Positions 13,449 to 20,499 of a DNA stretch of 22,086 nucleotides are shown one piece after another. Under the pieces are notes generated by a model. The model saw only the letters and a program-made list of their open reading frames with translations, did not search any database and was not told the DNA's origin. Numbering within the stretch: position 1 is the stretch's first letter; each line of letters opens with the position of its first letter. This stretch comes from MD308 sp051888795 (GTDB lineage Bacteria > Bacillota > Clostridia > Lachnospirales > Lachnospiraceae): NCBI GenBank assembly GCA_051888795.1, contig JBJFCD010000029.1, positions 1 to 22,086 on the forward strand. Reading direction: 5' to 3'. Position numbers and translations under genes: made by a program.

Positions 13449-15083
13449 ATGAAACTGGAAGAATATGATAAGTCAATCATACAATTGGTGAACAGCATAT
13501 ATGAAAATAAGGGAAAGAATTCACAGCTTATGCTTGAATATGCAAAGCAGCTTTTTGCAATAGGAAAAGAGCGAGAGGACGATATGCTGGTGGGATATGG
13601 CTATTATTATATGGGCGAAGCATATTACGGCATGAATGACGGTAAAAACTGCTTCAGGTGCATCAGCGATGCCTTACACATCCTATATCTGATAGAAGAC
13701 TGGTACATGGTGACATGCTGCTATATATATTTGGGAATCAGCAGTTCGAACAGAGGGAATGTGGCTCTTGCATTGGATTACAATCTGAACGGACTCAGAT
13801 ACAGCAGAAAGCATGTGTTTGATGATCTGACTGTCGTAGGCTACATTAACATGGGGGCAATCAGCATGAATTACGGACGTTATGCCCAGGCACAGTACTA
13901 CATGGAAAAGGCCAGAGAAATTCTGCTTCGTAAGCCGGATATGCGTTATTACCAGAATTATATGCTCAGTATCTGCTGTATTCTGATTAAGAGTATGATT
14001 TTGCAGAATAGATTGGAAGAAGCTGCCGCATATATCGATGAAGCAAATGCTATGTATATTCAGTATGGCGATAATACTGAAAGTCTGTCTTTATATTTGG
14101 TGGAAGCTTTATATAATCATAAAATGGAATATGAGAAAGAATTTGGCTTCTGTATGCAGAAAATCGATGAGCTGATGGGCGGAAGCTTTTCCGTTATGGA
14201 TATATTTGATGACGTTTATGAATATGCTCTTGTTTTGATTGAGGTAAAACAGGATGAATACTTCCAGAACATCGTGGATCGCATTGAACCGGAAGTTAAG
14301 AAGCTGAACATTAATAATATATCCCGCAGATTTATTGCTCTTAAAATGAATTACTATATGGCTTGCGGAGATAAGATGAGATATTTGGAGCAGGCAGATC
14401 GGTTCTATCAGTTAACCGTACTTATGGAAGAAGATAACAGGGATATGATGGATACCGTTTTAAAGCTTTGGTCTAATTTTGAAAAAGAAAACGAGGAAAA
14501 AGTAAAGGTAGAGAAAGAGAACAGGATTCTTCAGATAAAGTCGGAACAGGACCCTTTAACCGGACTCGCCAATCGTTTTAGCCTAAACGATTATTCTGAC
14601 AATGCCCTTGCTCGTACATGTACAGAGCACAAATCCCTGGCTGTGGAGATTTTGGATATCGATTTCTTTAAGGAATATAATGATAATTATGGTCATCAGG
14701 CAGGGGACGAATGCCTGAAAAAAGTTGCTGAAGCGATAAGCACTTTGACCGAAGAACATAATGGCTTCTGTGCAAGGTACGGTGGGGATGAGTTTGTCAT
14801 GATCTATGAAGGAATCAGCAGGGAAGAGATGCTTGGGCTTGCACAAAAACTGAAGGAGCGCGTGGCATCACTTAGGATGGAACATCGTTTTTCGGAAGCA
14901 GGGCAGGTGGTTTCCATCTCTCAGGGGATATGCTGGGAAATTCCGGAAAAAAGAAACCAGATGTGGGATTTTTTACATGCGGCAGATAATATGCTGTACA
15001 GAATCAAGAAGGGTGGACGCAATAACTATGGACTGACGGATATGCATGAAAACGAAAGCAATATGGTAATTGGAAAAACTTAA
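13449..15083 (+). CDS. TPR-repeat protein with GGDEF diguanylate cyclase domain
   Basis: The 544-residue soluble protein has an N-terminal array of TPR-like helical repeats (about residues 1-335, with blocks such as GYGYYYMGEAYYGMNDGKN, ALDYNLNGLRYSRK and AQYYMEKAREILL). A short coiled coil (ENEEKVKVEKENRILQIKSE) and a GGDEF domain (about 375-530) follow. GGDEF is intact at residues 445-449, preceded by DIDFFKEYNDNYGHQAGDECL, so it should make c-di-GMP. The RxxD inhibitory site is absent (EHNG instead). ATG 13449 has only a weak site (GAGG). GTG 13413 lies 10 bases after a strong AAAGGAGG but inside the leader hairpin and would add 12 residues. The TPR array probably receives a protein signal. 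Confidence 0.9.
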   Translation: MKLEEYDKSIIQLVNSIYENKGKNSQLMLEYAKQLFAIGKEREDDMLVGYGYYYMGEAYYGMNDGKNCFRCISDALHILYLIEDWYMVTCCYIYLGISSSNRGNVALALDYNLNGLRYSRKHVFDDLTVVGYINMGAISMNYGRYAQAQYYMEKAREILLRKPDMRYYQNYMLSICCILIKSMILQNRLEEAAAYIDEANAMYIQYGDNTESLSLYLVEALYNHKMEYEKEFGFCMQKIDELMGGSFSVMDIFDDVYEYALVLIEVKQDEYFQNIVDRIEPEVKKLNINNISRRFIALKMNYYMACGDKMRYLEQADRFYQLTVLMEEDNRDMMDTVLKLWSNFEKENEEKVKVEKENRILQIKSEQDPLTGLANRFSLNDYSDNALARTCTEHKSLAVEILDIDFFKEYNDNYGHQAGDECLKKVAEAISTLTEEHNGFCARYGGDEFVMIYEGISREEMLGLAQKLKERVASLRMEHRFSEAGQVVSISQGICWEIPEKRNQMWDFLHAADNMLYRIKKGGRNNYGLTDMHENESNMVIGKT

Positions 15084-15409
15084 GTTAGTCTCTTTAGGTA
15101 TGCCAGTAGTCTCCTGGCGGTAGCTTCATTGCTCTGATATGCCTTCACCAAAGTGAATAATTCTGGATCATTGCTGGATGAAATTATGATGGTATCAGCT
15201 TGAGAATCATCTGTCTTACCATATAAATAATCTGAAGTAGTGCCAAAAGTCTGGGCAATAAAGCTTACGGTCTGGAAGGAAGGCTCTCTTTCTCCACTCT
15301 CATAGCGGCCATATCCCATGGCTGACATATTTAATCTTCTGGCAGCTTCTGCCTTATTAATTCCAAGTTCATTTCTCAATAAAATAAGTCTTTCGGGTTG
15401 AAAGTCCAT
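15080..15409 (-). CDS. XRE-family regulator, paralogue of 6939-7277
   Basis: The 109-residue protein has a Cro/CI helix-turn-helix (ERLILLRNELGINKAEAARRLNMSAMGYGRYESGEREPS). The conserved tail matches its paralogue at 6939-7277 (SSSNDPELFTLVKAYQSNEATARRLLAYLKRL). ATG 15409 is used because GGAGG lies about 8 bases upstream. The longer in-frame GTG start has none. Its stop overlaps the end of the TPR-GGDEF gene by four bases, tail to tail. It is divergent from a HigB/HigA-like module, with two palindromes ATAACC-N3-GGTTAT type in between, which it most likely binds. Confidence 0.87.
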   Translation of the reverse strand: MDFQPERLILLRNELGINKAEAARRLNMSAMGYGRYESGEREPSFQTVSFIAQTFGTTSDYLYGKTDDSQADTIIISSSNDPELFTLVKAYQSNEATARRLLAYLKRLT

Positions 15410-15424
15410 ATATAGATCCTCCGC

Positions 15425-15480
15425 ATTGACATTAACCAATGGTTATGATAAGCTACAATACATACATAACCGTTGGTTAT
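15425..15480. promoter_or_regulatory. double operator between XRE gene and second HigB/HigA-like module
   Basis: Two palindromes lie 34 bp apart centre to centre: TAACCAATGGTTA (15433-15445) and ATAACCGTTGGTTAT (15466-15480). The segment matches 6145-6200 at 42 of 56 bases with the same spacing. It is just upstream of the minus-strand XRE start, so autorepression by that regulator is the simplest reading. Confidence 0.7.
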
Positions 15481-15544
15481 ATTATACGATAAATAGAATG
15501 AGTTATCAAGTAAAGGATAAAAGTTGATATTTAGAAATTGACAA

Positions 15545-15562
15545 TACATCAAAAATGATGTA
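15545..15562. promoter_or_regulatory. candidate operator of the second HigB/HigA-like module
   Basis: A perfect 7-bp inverted repeat, TACATCA-AAAA-TGATGTA, directly before the AAAGGAG ribosome site (15567-15573) of the toxin gene. TTGACA (15537-15542) lies just upstream but a -10 box at the right distance would fall on the ribosome site, so the promoter position is unclear. Confidence 0.45.
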
Positions 15563-15578
15563 CAACAAAGGAGAAGAA

Positions 15579-15905
15579 ATGGAAATTTATGATTATGAAA
15601 CATACGGCGGAAAGAATGTGATTAGGGAATATATTGATCATCTAACTCAAAAAGAACAATTAGAAATATATGATATTCGGGAAGAAATTCGGAAGAGTGG
15701 ATTAGATGCTTTTGAGAAGATTAATACCAGACAACTGAGAGGAAAACTGTGGGAAATAAAAGTATCTCAAACTCGTATAATGTATGTAATAATTGATGTA
15801 GAACGAGTTGCATTTCTACATATCTGTAAGAAGCAGAAAGGCAAAGCTGAGAAGAAGGAAATTGAAACAGCTTTAAAACGGGCAAAATCAGAAAATCTGA
15901 TATAG
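15579..15905 (+). CDS. higB: RelE/HigB-type toxin (phage Gp49-like family)
   Basis: The 108-residue toxin has the Gp49/HigB pattern: an N-terminal segment EIYDYETYGGKNVIREYIDHL, a helix KEQLEIYDIREEIRKSG, then RQLRGKLWEIKVSQTRIMYVIIDVERVAFLHICKKQKGKAEKKEIETALKRA. The K-L-W-E-I/L-K/R strand and the lysine-rich C-terminal helix are typical. It should act as a ribosome-dependent mRNA endonuclease. ATG 15579 is preceded by AAAGGAG at 5 bases; ATG 15555 and 15558 lie before that site and are rejected. The antitoxin follows 12 bases later. It is a distant relative of the toxin at 6295-6645. Confidence 0.86.
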   Translation: MEIYDYETYGGKNVIREYIDHLTQKEQLEIYDIREEIRKSGLDAFEKINTRQLRGKLWEIKVSQTRIMYVIIDVERVAFLHICKKQKGKAEKKEIETALKRAKSENLI

Positions 15906-15917
15906 GGAGCTGATAAT

Positions 15918-16208
15918 ATGTTAATAAAAAGTAATTCGGAAGAAGAAAAGAAGATTATTGAAGGTATCATTGATAGCGACGAGGAACTTCGCAAACAACA
16001 TGAACTATTTGTGGAAGAAATGCGATTTAAACAGGCGCTTATTGATGCAAGAAAATCAAAAGAGTTAACACAGAAAGAGGTTAGTAAGCGCTCTGGCCTT
16101 TCTCAGCAGGCTGTAAGTCGACTGGAAAAGGGCCATGGAGGAACGATAGATACAGTAATAAAATATTTATATGCAATGGGATTGACATTAACGGTAAAAG
16201 AGTTATAG
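15918..16208 (+). CDS. higA: HigA-type XRE antitoxin
   Basis: The 96-residue protein starts with a long charged helix (SEEEKKIIEGIIDSDEELRKQHELF), probably the toxin-binding part. It ends with a Cro/CI helix-turn-helix (ALIDARKSKELTQKEVSKRSGLSQQAVSRLEKGHGGTIDTV). AGGGAG is 8 bases before the ATG, and the toxin gene ends 12 bases upstream, so the pair forms one operon. Toxin-first order is that of HigBA modules. The tail ALYAMG-like IKYLYAMGLTLTVKEL is common in this antitoxin group. Confidence 0.86.
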   Translation: MLIKSNSEEEKKIIEGIIDSDEELRKQHELFVEEMRFKQALIDARKSKELTQKEVSKRSGLSQQAVSRLEKGHGGTIDTVIKYLYAMGLTLTVKEL

Positions 16209-16246
16209 ATGGTATCACCCTTTGACTTTCCTGATATTTTTTACGC

Positions 16247-16275
16247 TTGACATTGAAAGGTATGTCAATTAAAAT
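16247..16275 (+). promoter_or_regulatory. promoter of the tetR gene with internal inverted repeat
   Basis: TTGACA (16247-16252) and TAAAAT (16270-16275) are exactly 17 bp apart. The inverted repeat TTGACAT (16247-16253) with ATGTCAA (16262-16268) covers the -35 box and the spacer, a possible second protein-binding site separate from the TetR-type palindrome just downstream. Confidence 0.7.
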
Positions 16276-16292
16276 GCAAGTAAACACTTGCA
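16275..16292. promoter_or_regulatory. TetR-type operator 1
   Basis: A perfect 18-bp palindrome, TGCAAGT-AAAC-ACTTGCA, overlaps the last base of the -10 box of the tetR promoter. A related site is found before the hydrolase gene. Autorepression by the encoded TetR protein is inferred. Confidence 0.75.
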
Positions 16293-16307
16293 AGGCAGGT
16301 AGAAGGT

Positions 16308-16883
16308 ATGTACGATGAAACACAGAAAAAGATCTTGAATGCAACGATGCTGCTGATTATGGAGAACGGTTATACCGCCACAACGACAAAAGATATTGCG
16401 AAAAAAGCAGGAGTCAACGAATGCACAATTTTTCGAAAATTCAAAGGAAAAAAAGAAATCATTGAGGCAGCAATGACATTGCCGGAATGGAATCCATGCC
16501 TGAAAGAAAGCGATTTCAAATATACAGGAGATTTGATCAATGATTTATGCTCTTTTGCAGAGGTCTACTTGAAAAAAGTAACACCTAAGATGGTCAAAAT
16601 ATCGCTGGGGCTTCGCTCTCCGGATTTATATGAGATTACCAGAGATGGCATACGGGAAATTCCCGATACATTTAAAAAAGTTCTCGTTCAGTATTTTACA
16701 AAGATGCGAAAGCAGGATAAAATTCAAACAGAGGATATAGAAAGTCTGGCAGTAGCTTTTTTAGCAATGAATTTTGGCTTTGTATTTTTTAAGGCTTCCT
16801 TTGGGGACGAACTAACGGAGCTTCAGTCAAAGGAATACATAGAAAGCAGTGTTCGTCATTTCGTAAACGGAATAGGGAAATAG
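16308..16883 (+). CDS. TetR/AcrR-family transcriptional repressor
   Basis: The 191-residue protein has a TetR-type helix-turn-helix in its first 50 residues (KKILNATMLLIMENGYTATTTKDIAKKAGVNECTIFRKFKGKKEIIEAA). A helical ligand-binding and dimerisation domain follows; its inducer cannot be told. Two matching palindromes, one at its own promoter and one before the metallo-beta-lactamase-fold gene, make a local repressor circuit likely. A terminator follows, so the hydrolase gene has its own promoter. The sequence is full length for the family. Confidence 0.92.
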   Translation: MYDETQKKILNATMLLIMENGYTATTTKDIAKKAGVNECTIFRKFKGKKEIIEAAMTLPEWNPCLKESDFKYTGDLINDLCSFAEVYLKKVTPKMVKISLGLRSPDLYEITRDGIREIPDTFKKVLVQYFTKMRKQDKIQTEDIESLAVAFLAMNFGFVFFKASFGDELTELQSKEYIESSVRHFVNGIGK

Positions 16884-16885
16884 AG

Positions 16886-16911
16886 ATGGTACGCTTGTGC
16901 CATTTCTTTTT
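16886..16911 (+). terminator. Rho-independent terminator after tetR
   Basis: ATGGTAC (16886-16892) pairs with GTGCCAT (16897-16903), with one G-T pair and a GCTT loop, followed by TTCTTTTT. Confidence 0.75.
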
Positions 16912-16919
16912 AAATTTAA

Positions 16920-16937
16920 TGCAAGCGCTCACTTGCA
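16920..16937. promoter_or_regulatory. TetR-type operator 2
   Basis: TGCAAGCGCTCACTTGCA is an 18-bp near-palindrome sharing both outer arms with operator 1. It lies 29 bases before the hydrolase start and directly after the tetR terminator, so it should control the hydrolase gene. Confidence 0.7.
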
Positions 16938-16966
16938 AGAAAGGGGAATAAGATAGGGTAGAAATT

Positions 16967-17797
16967 ATGAAAATAAACAATCAGGTACATTTCATACGAA
17001 AAGAGTTTGATGTTACACCGGAAGTAAAGCGATATGTAAACATTTATCTCATTGAAGGAGAGTACTGCTATCTGGTGGATAGTGGCGTCGCAGGAGTACA
17101 TACATTAGTCGAGGAATACTTAAAGACACTTGGCAGAAGCATGGCAGACATAAAGGGGATATTTCTTACGCATTCACATCCGGATCACATAGGCGCAGCA
17201 GCTGAAATACAAAGGCAGACGAATTGCAAAATATATGCCCCGATCGAGGAAGTACCATGGATAGAGGATATTCAAAAACAATTCTCGCAGCGTCCGATTC
17301 CGAATTTTTTTCACTTGTTATCCGAATCGGTTAAGGTAAGTCAGCCGCTAAAGGATGGGGATGTGATTCTATTGGAAGATGGGATTAGAATAAAGGCTTT
17401 GTCAACAAAAGGTCATTCCCATGGCTCCATGTCGTATATACTGAATGATGAGGTGGTTTTTACGGGGGATGCGATACCGGTGACAAATGATTTGCCTATT
17501 TTTATTGATTATGAGCAGACCCTCAGAAGCCTTGAACTGCTACAAAATATGGCAGGAATTCAATACTATTGTCCTGCTTGGGATGTGGTGTATGATAAGA
17601 ATAAGTTGGATGCGGTAATAGCAAATAGTAAATCGATGCTTTTTAGATTAAAAGATGCCGTGCTACAAGTGGAAGAGGAATTTCCGGAAGCCTTAGAATC
17701 AGAGAAACTGCATGAAATCTATAAGAGAGCAGAGCTGCTGCATTTTTCGGGAAATCCGTTAGTGGCGAAAAGTATAGAGGCATGTCGAAAAAAATGA
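16967..17797 (+). CDS. metallo-beta-lactamase-fold hydrolase
   Basis: The 276-residue protein carries the metal-binding signature HSHPDH at residues 69-74 (LTHSHPDHIGAA). A later histidine (TKGHSHGSMSY) and the aspartate in FTGDAIPV complete a two-metal site. The fold is shared by glyoxalase II, lactonases and many other hydrolases; the substrate is not evident. The C-terminal helical region (about 210-276) is usual. It is cytoplasmic, with no signal peptide. The TetR-type operator just upstream suggests that the gene is induced when the TetR protein binds its ligand, perhaps the substrate of this enzyme. AGGG stands about 9 bases before the ATG. The end of the gene carries a 14-bp tandem duplication. 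Confidence 0.9.
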   Translation: MKINNQVHFIRKEFDVTPEVKRYVNIYLIEGEYCYLVDSGVAGVHTLVEEYLKTLGRSMADIKGIFLTHSHPDHIGAAAEIQRQTNCKIYAPIEEVPWIEDIQKQFSQRPIPNFFHLLSESVKVSQPLKDGDVILLEDGIRIKALSTKGHSHGSMSYILNDEVVFTGDAIPVTNDLPIFIDYEQTLRSLELLQNMAGIQYYCPAWDVVYDKNKLDAVIANSKSMLFRLKDAVLQVEEEFPEALESEKLHEIYKRAELLHFSGNPLVAKSIEACRKK

Positions 17798-17811
17798 GTC
17801 GAAAAAAATGA
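17784..17811. repeat. 14-bp tandem duplication over the hydrolase stop codon
   Basis: GTCGAAAAAAATGA occurs twice without a gap (17784-17797, 17798-17811). The stop codon TGA is the end of the first copy. It is likely a recent slippage or replication event and has no effect on the protein. Confidence 0.9.
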
Positions 17812-17815
17812 GCGG

Positions 17816-17844
17816 TTGTAAGGTATTCTGTCACAGGGTATAAT
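17816..17844 (+). promoter_or_regulatory. promoter of permease/phosphoesterase pair
   Basis: TTGTAA (17816-17821) and a perfect TATAAT (17839-17844) are 17 bp apart, 47 bases before the permease ATG. Confidence 0.7.
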
Positions 17845-17891
17845 AATCTGATAGAGGCATTAAGCAGACAAAAGATCAAGAGGTACGGAAG

Positions 17892-19046
17892 ATGGAAATC
17901 AAATCAGAAGCAAAATTAACGACCTTTGAGGCAATCAGCATGATTGTGGGCAACAGTATAGGAACAGGAATTATTGCGGTGCCCTATCTGGCAACGAAGA
18001 ACAGCATGCTGGATGTGGTGTGGATGGTAGTTCTTGCTTATATTGTCAATGTGATTCTGCATCTGATTATTGCAGAGCTTTCCTATAACAACGGGGGAGT
18101 GCAGCTGGTCAAGAGCTTTGAAGGTGAATTGTTCCACGGCGTGGCAAAGAAAATATTCAGTTGGATCGTGTTTGTGGTGTACGGACTGGCAATTATGATC
18201 GGCGTAAGTGGAAACATTAATGGTGGGGCCCAGATATTTACCACCTGGTTTGGGCTGCCCATGTGGGTGGCACAGCTTATCTACTATGTGATTGCGGGTA
18301 TCGTGGTATTTTTAGGAATGAAGGCCGTTGGAATCGCACAGAAATACGCAGTGATACTTCTTATGGGAATTGTAGCAATTATGACGGTTGCAACCTTTAT
18401 GAATCCTGTAAATACATTGTACACGGCTCCCTTTCATTGGAATAATCTGCTTGCTCTTTACAGCATGGTGGTGTTTGCAACCTCGGCGAATCAGGCGGTA
18501 ATTCAGGTGGTTAAGGGACTGGATGGTAATCCGGGAAAAATCAGAAAGTCTATATTTATCGGATTTGGTCTGTCCTCTGTATTTGTTCTCATTGTGACAA
18601 TGACGGTACTGCTGGGAACCAAAGGGGATATCAATAAGGAGCTTGCGTATATGCAGCTTGGGGAGAGTATCGGAAAATGGGCAGTTATTCTGGCAGGCAT
18701 TTTTTCGCTGTTTGCATTGCTGACGACTTTTTGGTCAAATACCCTGGCGCTTCGGGATGTAGTGCATGAGCAGGTTGGTATTGGAAACCGCCTAAGCTGG
18801 CTGATTGCTACGGTTCCGTGTATTTTGTTTGCAATTTTTGGGGTAAACAGCTTTATTATTCTGACACGAATTATGAGTGGCGTTGTGGTACTTGTCAGCA
18901 TCATGCTGGTGCTTACTTATGGAAAATCCAGACGGAAAGCCGGCAAAAGTCCAATCTGCGGTGTGATTGGAACGGTGCCATTTCAAGTCCTTATGGTGAT
19001 ATCCACAATTATCTCGGCCATAGGCGCACTGATTCCGCTAACTTAA
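17892..19046 (+). CDS. amino-acid permease (HAAAP/AAAP-like)
   Basis: The 384-residue protein has about eleven membrane segments. Its N-terminus (TTFEAISMIVGNSIGTGIIAVPYLA) is the substrate- and ion-binding first helix of the aromatic amino-acid/AAAP transporter group, where the G-x-G-I-x-x-x-P break is characteristic. It imports amino acids by proton or sodium symport; the exact substrate is not evident. The stop codon overlaps the ribosome site of the phosphoesterase gene (AAAGGAG, 19045-19051), so the two genes are co-transcribed and probably co-translated. Confidence 0.88.
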   Translation: MEIKSEAKLTTFEAISMIVGNSIGTGIIAVPYLATKNSMLDVVWMVVLAYIVNVILHLIIAELSYNNGGVQLVKSFEGELFHGVAKKIFSWIVFVVYGLAIMIGVSGNINGGAQIFTTWFGLPMWVAQLIYYVIAGIVVFLGMKAVGIAQKYAVILLMGIVAIMTVATFMNPVNTLYTAPFHWNNLLALYSMVVFATSANQAVIQVVKGLDGNPGKIRKSIFIGFGLSSVFVLIVTMTVLLGTKGDINKELAYMQLGESIGKWAVILAGIFSLFALLTTFWSNTLALRDVVHEQVGIGNRLSWLIATVPCILFAIFGVNSFIILTRIMSGVVVLVSIMLVLTYGKSRRKAGKSPICGVIGTVPFQVLMVISTIISAIGALIPLT

Positions 19047-19060
19047 AGGAGAACAAATTC

Positions 19061-20107
19061 ATGTATTGCTCAGATAGAATAAAGCAGATTGATGATGAAA
19101 CCTTTACCATAACAATAGAAAAAGACAAAGACTTTAAAATTCTGCAGCTGACGGATCTGCATCTGGGATTTGGCTTTTTATCAAAGGGAAAAGACTCTTT
19201 GGCACTTCGTGCGGTAAAGAAAATTATTGATGCATCGAAACCAGATCTGATTGTGCTTACCGGAGATTCCATTTTTCCGTTTTTGCCGAAGGCAGGAACC
19301 CTTAATAACCGCAAGCAGGCAAGGAAATTGATGGATTTTCTGGATGGTTTTGCAATTCCTTATACATTAGTGTTTGGAAATCATGATTGTGAGATGGGAT
19401 CGACCTGTAATAAGGAAGAACTGGCAGAATTATATAAAAAGGGAAAATACTGCATCTTCTCGGAAGGCAGAAAGAATCTTACCGGTGTAGGCAATTTTTT
19501 AATCGAATTAATAGATGATTCCGGGAAAGTGTTGCTTCCCCTGGTTATGCTGGATTCCAATATGTACGGAGAAGGGGGCTGGTTTTTCAGCGGATTTGAT
19601 CGTATTCGAAAGGATCAGGTTGAGTGGTGCATGGAGCGCTTAGATACACTAAAGCAGGAGAATCCGGGCATAGAGGCGATGGCATTTTTTCACATGCCCC
19701 TTCGGGAATTCAAGGAAGCCTATGAGAAAATGAAGCTTGGCGACAGGAGCGTCATCTATCGGCATGGCAGTATCGCAGAGAAGAATGATTATTTTGGTAT
19801 TTCCAAGTATGAGGGGACATTTTTTGACCGAGCAGTAGAGAATGGTGTGATAAAGTGGATGTTCTGCGGGCATGATCACTTAAATACGCTGTCGCTGATC
19901 TATAAGGGCATTCAGATGACTTACGGAATGTCCATTGATTATCTTGGATACAGCGGAATGAAGAAAAAGTATACACAGCGGGGCGGTACGCTTATTACAC
20001 GAAAGGCGGATAACAGCGTAGATATCAGAATGGTGCCCCTTGAGGCAGTGGTGTCAACAAGAGTTCGCGGAGTGAAGGAGACTTCAAAGGATAGTGAAAA
20101 CAACTGA
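19061..20107 (+). CDS. calcineurin-like metallophosphoesterase
   Basis: The 348-residue protein shows the metal-binding blocks of the calcineurin-like family in order: D32-x-H34 (LTDLHLG), G68-D69 (LTGDS), G106-N-H-D109, a histidine in FFHMPLREF and GHDH near the C-terminus. It hydrolyses phosphate mono- or diesters with two metal ions; the substrate is not evident. No signal peptide is seen, so it is cytoplasmic. Similarity to the YkuE/Icc-like types is possible but not settled. ATG 19061 is preferred because AAAGGAG lies 9 bases upstream; the frame extends far back into the permease gene but only as a shadow. Confidence 0.9.
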   Translation: MYCSDRIKQIDDETFTITIEKDKDFKILQLTDLHLGFGFLSKGKDSLALRAVKKIIDASKPDLIVLTGDSIFPFLPKAGTLNNRKQARKLMDFLDGFAIPYTLVFGNHDCEMGSTCNKEELAELYKKGKYCIFSEGRKNLTGVGNFLIELIDDSGKVLLPLVMLDSNMYGEGGWFFSGFDRIRKDQVEWCMERLDTLKQENPGIEAMAFFHMPLREFKEAYEKMKLGDRSVIYRHGSIAEKNDYFGISKYEGTFFDRAVENGVIKWMFCGHDHLNTLSLIYKGIQMTYGMSIDYLGYSGMKKKYTQRGGTLITRKADNSVDIRMVPLEAVVSTRVRGVKETSKDSENN

Positions 20108-20174
20108 TATGGAAAGAGGCACACAGCAGATACAAGTACAGCATTTGTTATGTTTTAGCTGATTGATTTTTTTC

Positions 20175-20371
20175 TATACCTAAAAAAGTTGAAAAAAGAC
20201 CGATTTTTTGCATTATAAAAGGCAGATTGTAAGGTTTTGCAGTTCTGATTTCAGTATATACCTAGGAATACTTCATTTCTTAGGTACAGGCTGAAAATCC
20301 TCTGCTCAAACCATACAATCTGCCTGTTTTTATGGCAATTTCGGGCTGCTTTTCAAAAAAAATTAGGTATA
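20175..20371. other. large palindromic element: candidate sRNA, MITE-like repeat or bidirectional terminator
   Basis: A gene-free stretch folds on itself. GGCAGATTGTA (20221-20231) pairs perfectly with TACAATCTGCC (20314-20324), then GGTTT/AAACC, GCAG/CTGC, TTTCAG/CTGAAA and TACCTAGGAA/TTCTTAGGTA. The result is about 36 pairs in a 104-base arm with small internal loops. T5 follows at 20327-20331. Outside it TATACCTAA (20175-20183) is inversely repeated as TTAGGTATA (20363-20371). TTGAAA (20189-20194) and TATAAA (20214-20219) could form a weak promoter. It lies between two convergent genes. Confidence 0.6.
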
Positions 20372-20456
20372 CGAAAATTATTATAATGTGAAACCTAACA
20401 AAACGATTAAGAAAATAAAAAGTGCCCGCCATTTAGTCTTGTATGTTTAAAAACTA

Positions 20457-20478
20457 TTTTGCAATTCAAATTGCAAAA
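20457..20478 (-). terminator. terminator of the rubredoxin/glutamate-synthase-like gene
   Basis: On the minus strand TTTTGCAA and TTGCAAAA (20457-20478) form an 8- to 10-bp stem with a small loop, followed by TAGTTTTTAAA. It lies 22 bases after the stop codon. Confidence 0.6.
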
Positions 20479-20499
20479 CTCATTTGAAAAACCACCTTA

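Noticed and set aside
18818..19060. Upstream extension of the phosphoesterase frame into the permease gene
   Set aside because: The extension reads the permease coding region out of frame; the strong ribosome site AAAGGAG at 19045-19051 fixes the start at 19061.
20221..20324. Folded element as 6S RNA
   Set aside because: The overall rod shape is similar, but it is shorter than usual and has no large central bubble; not enough to name it.
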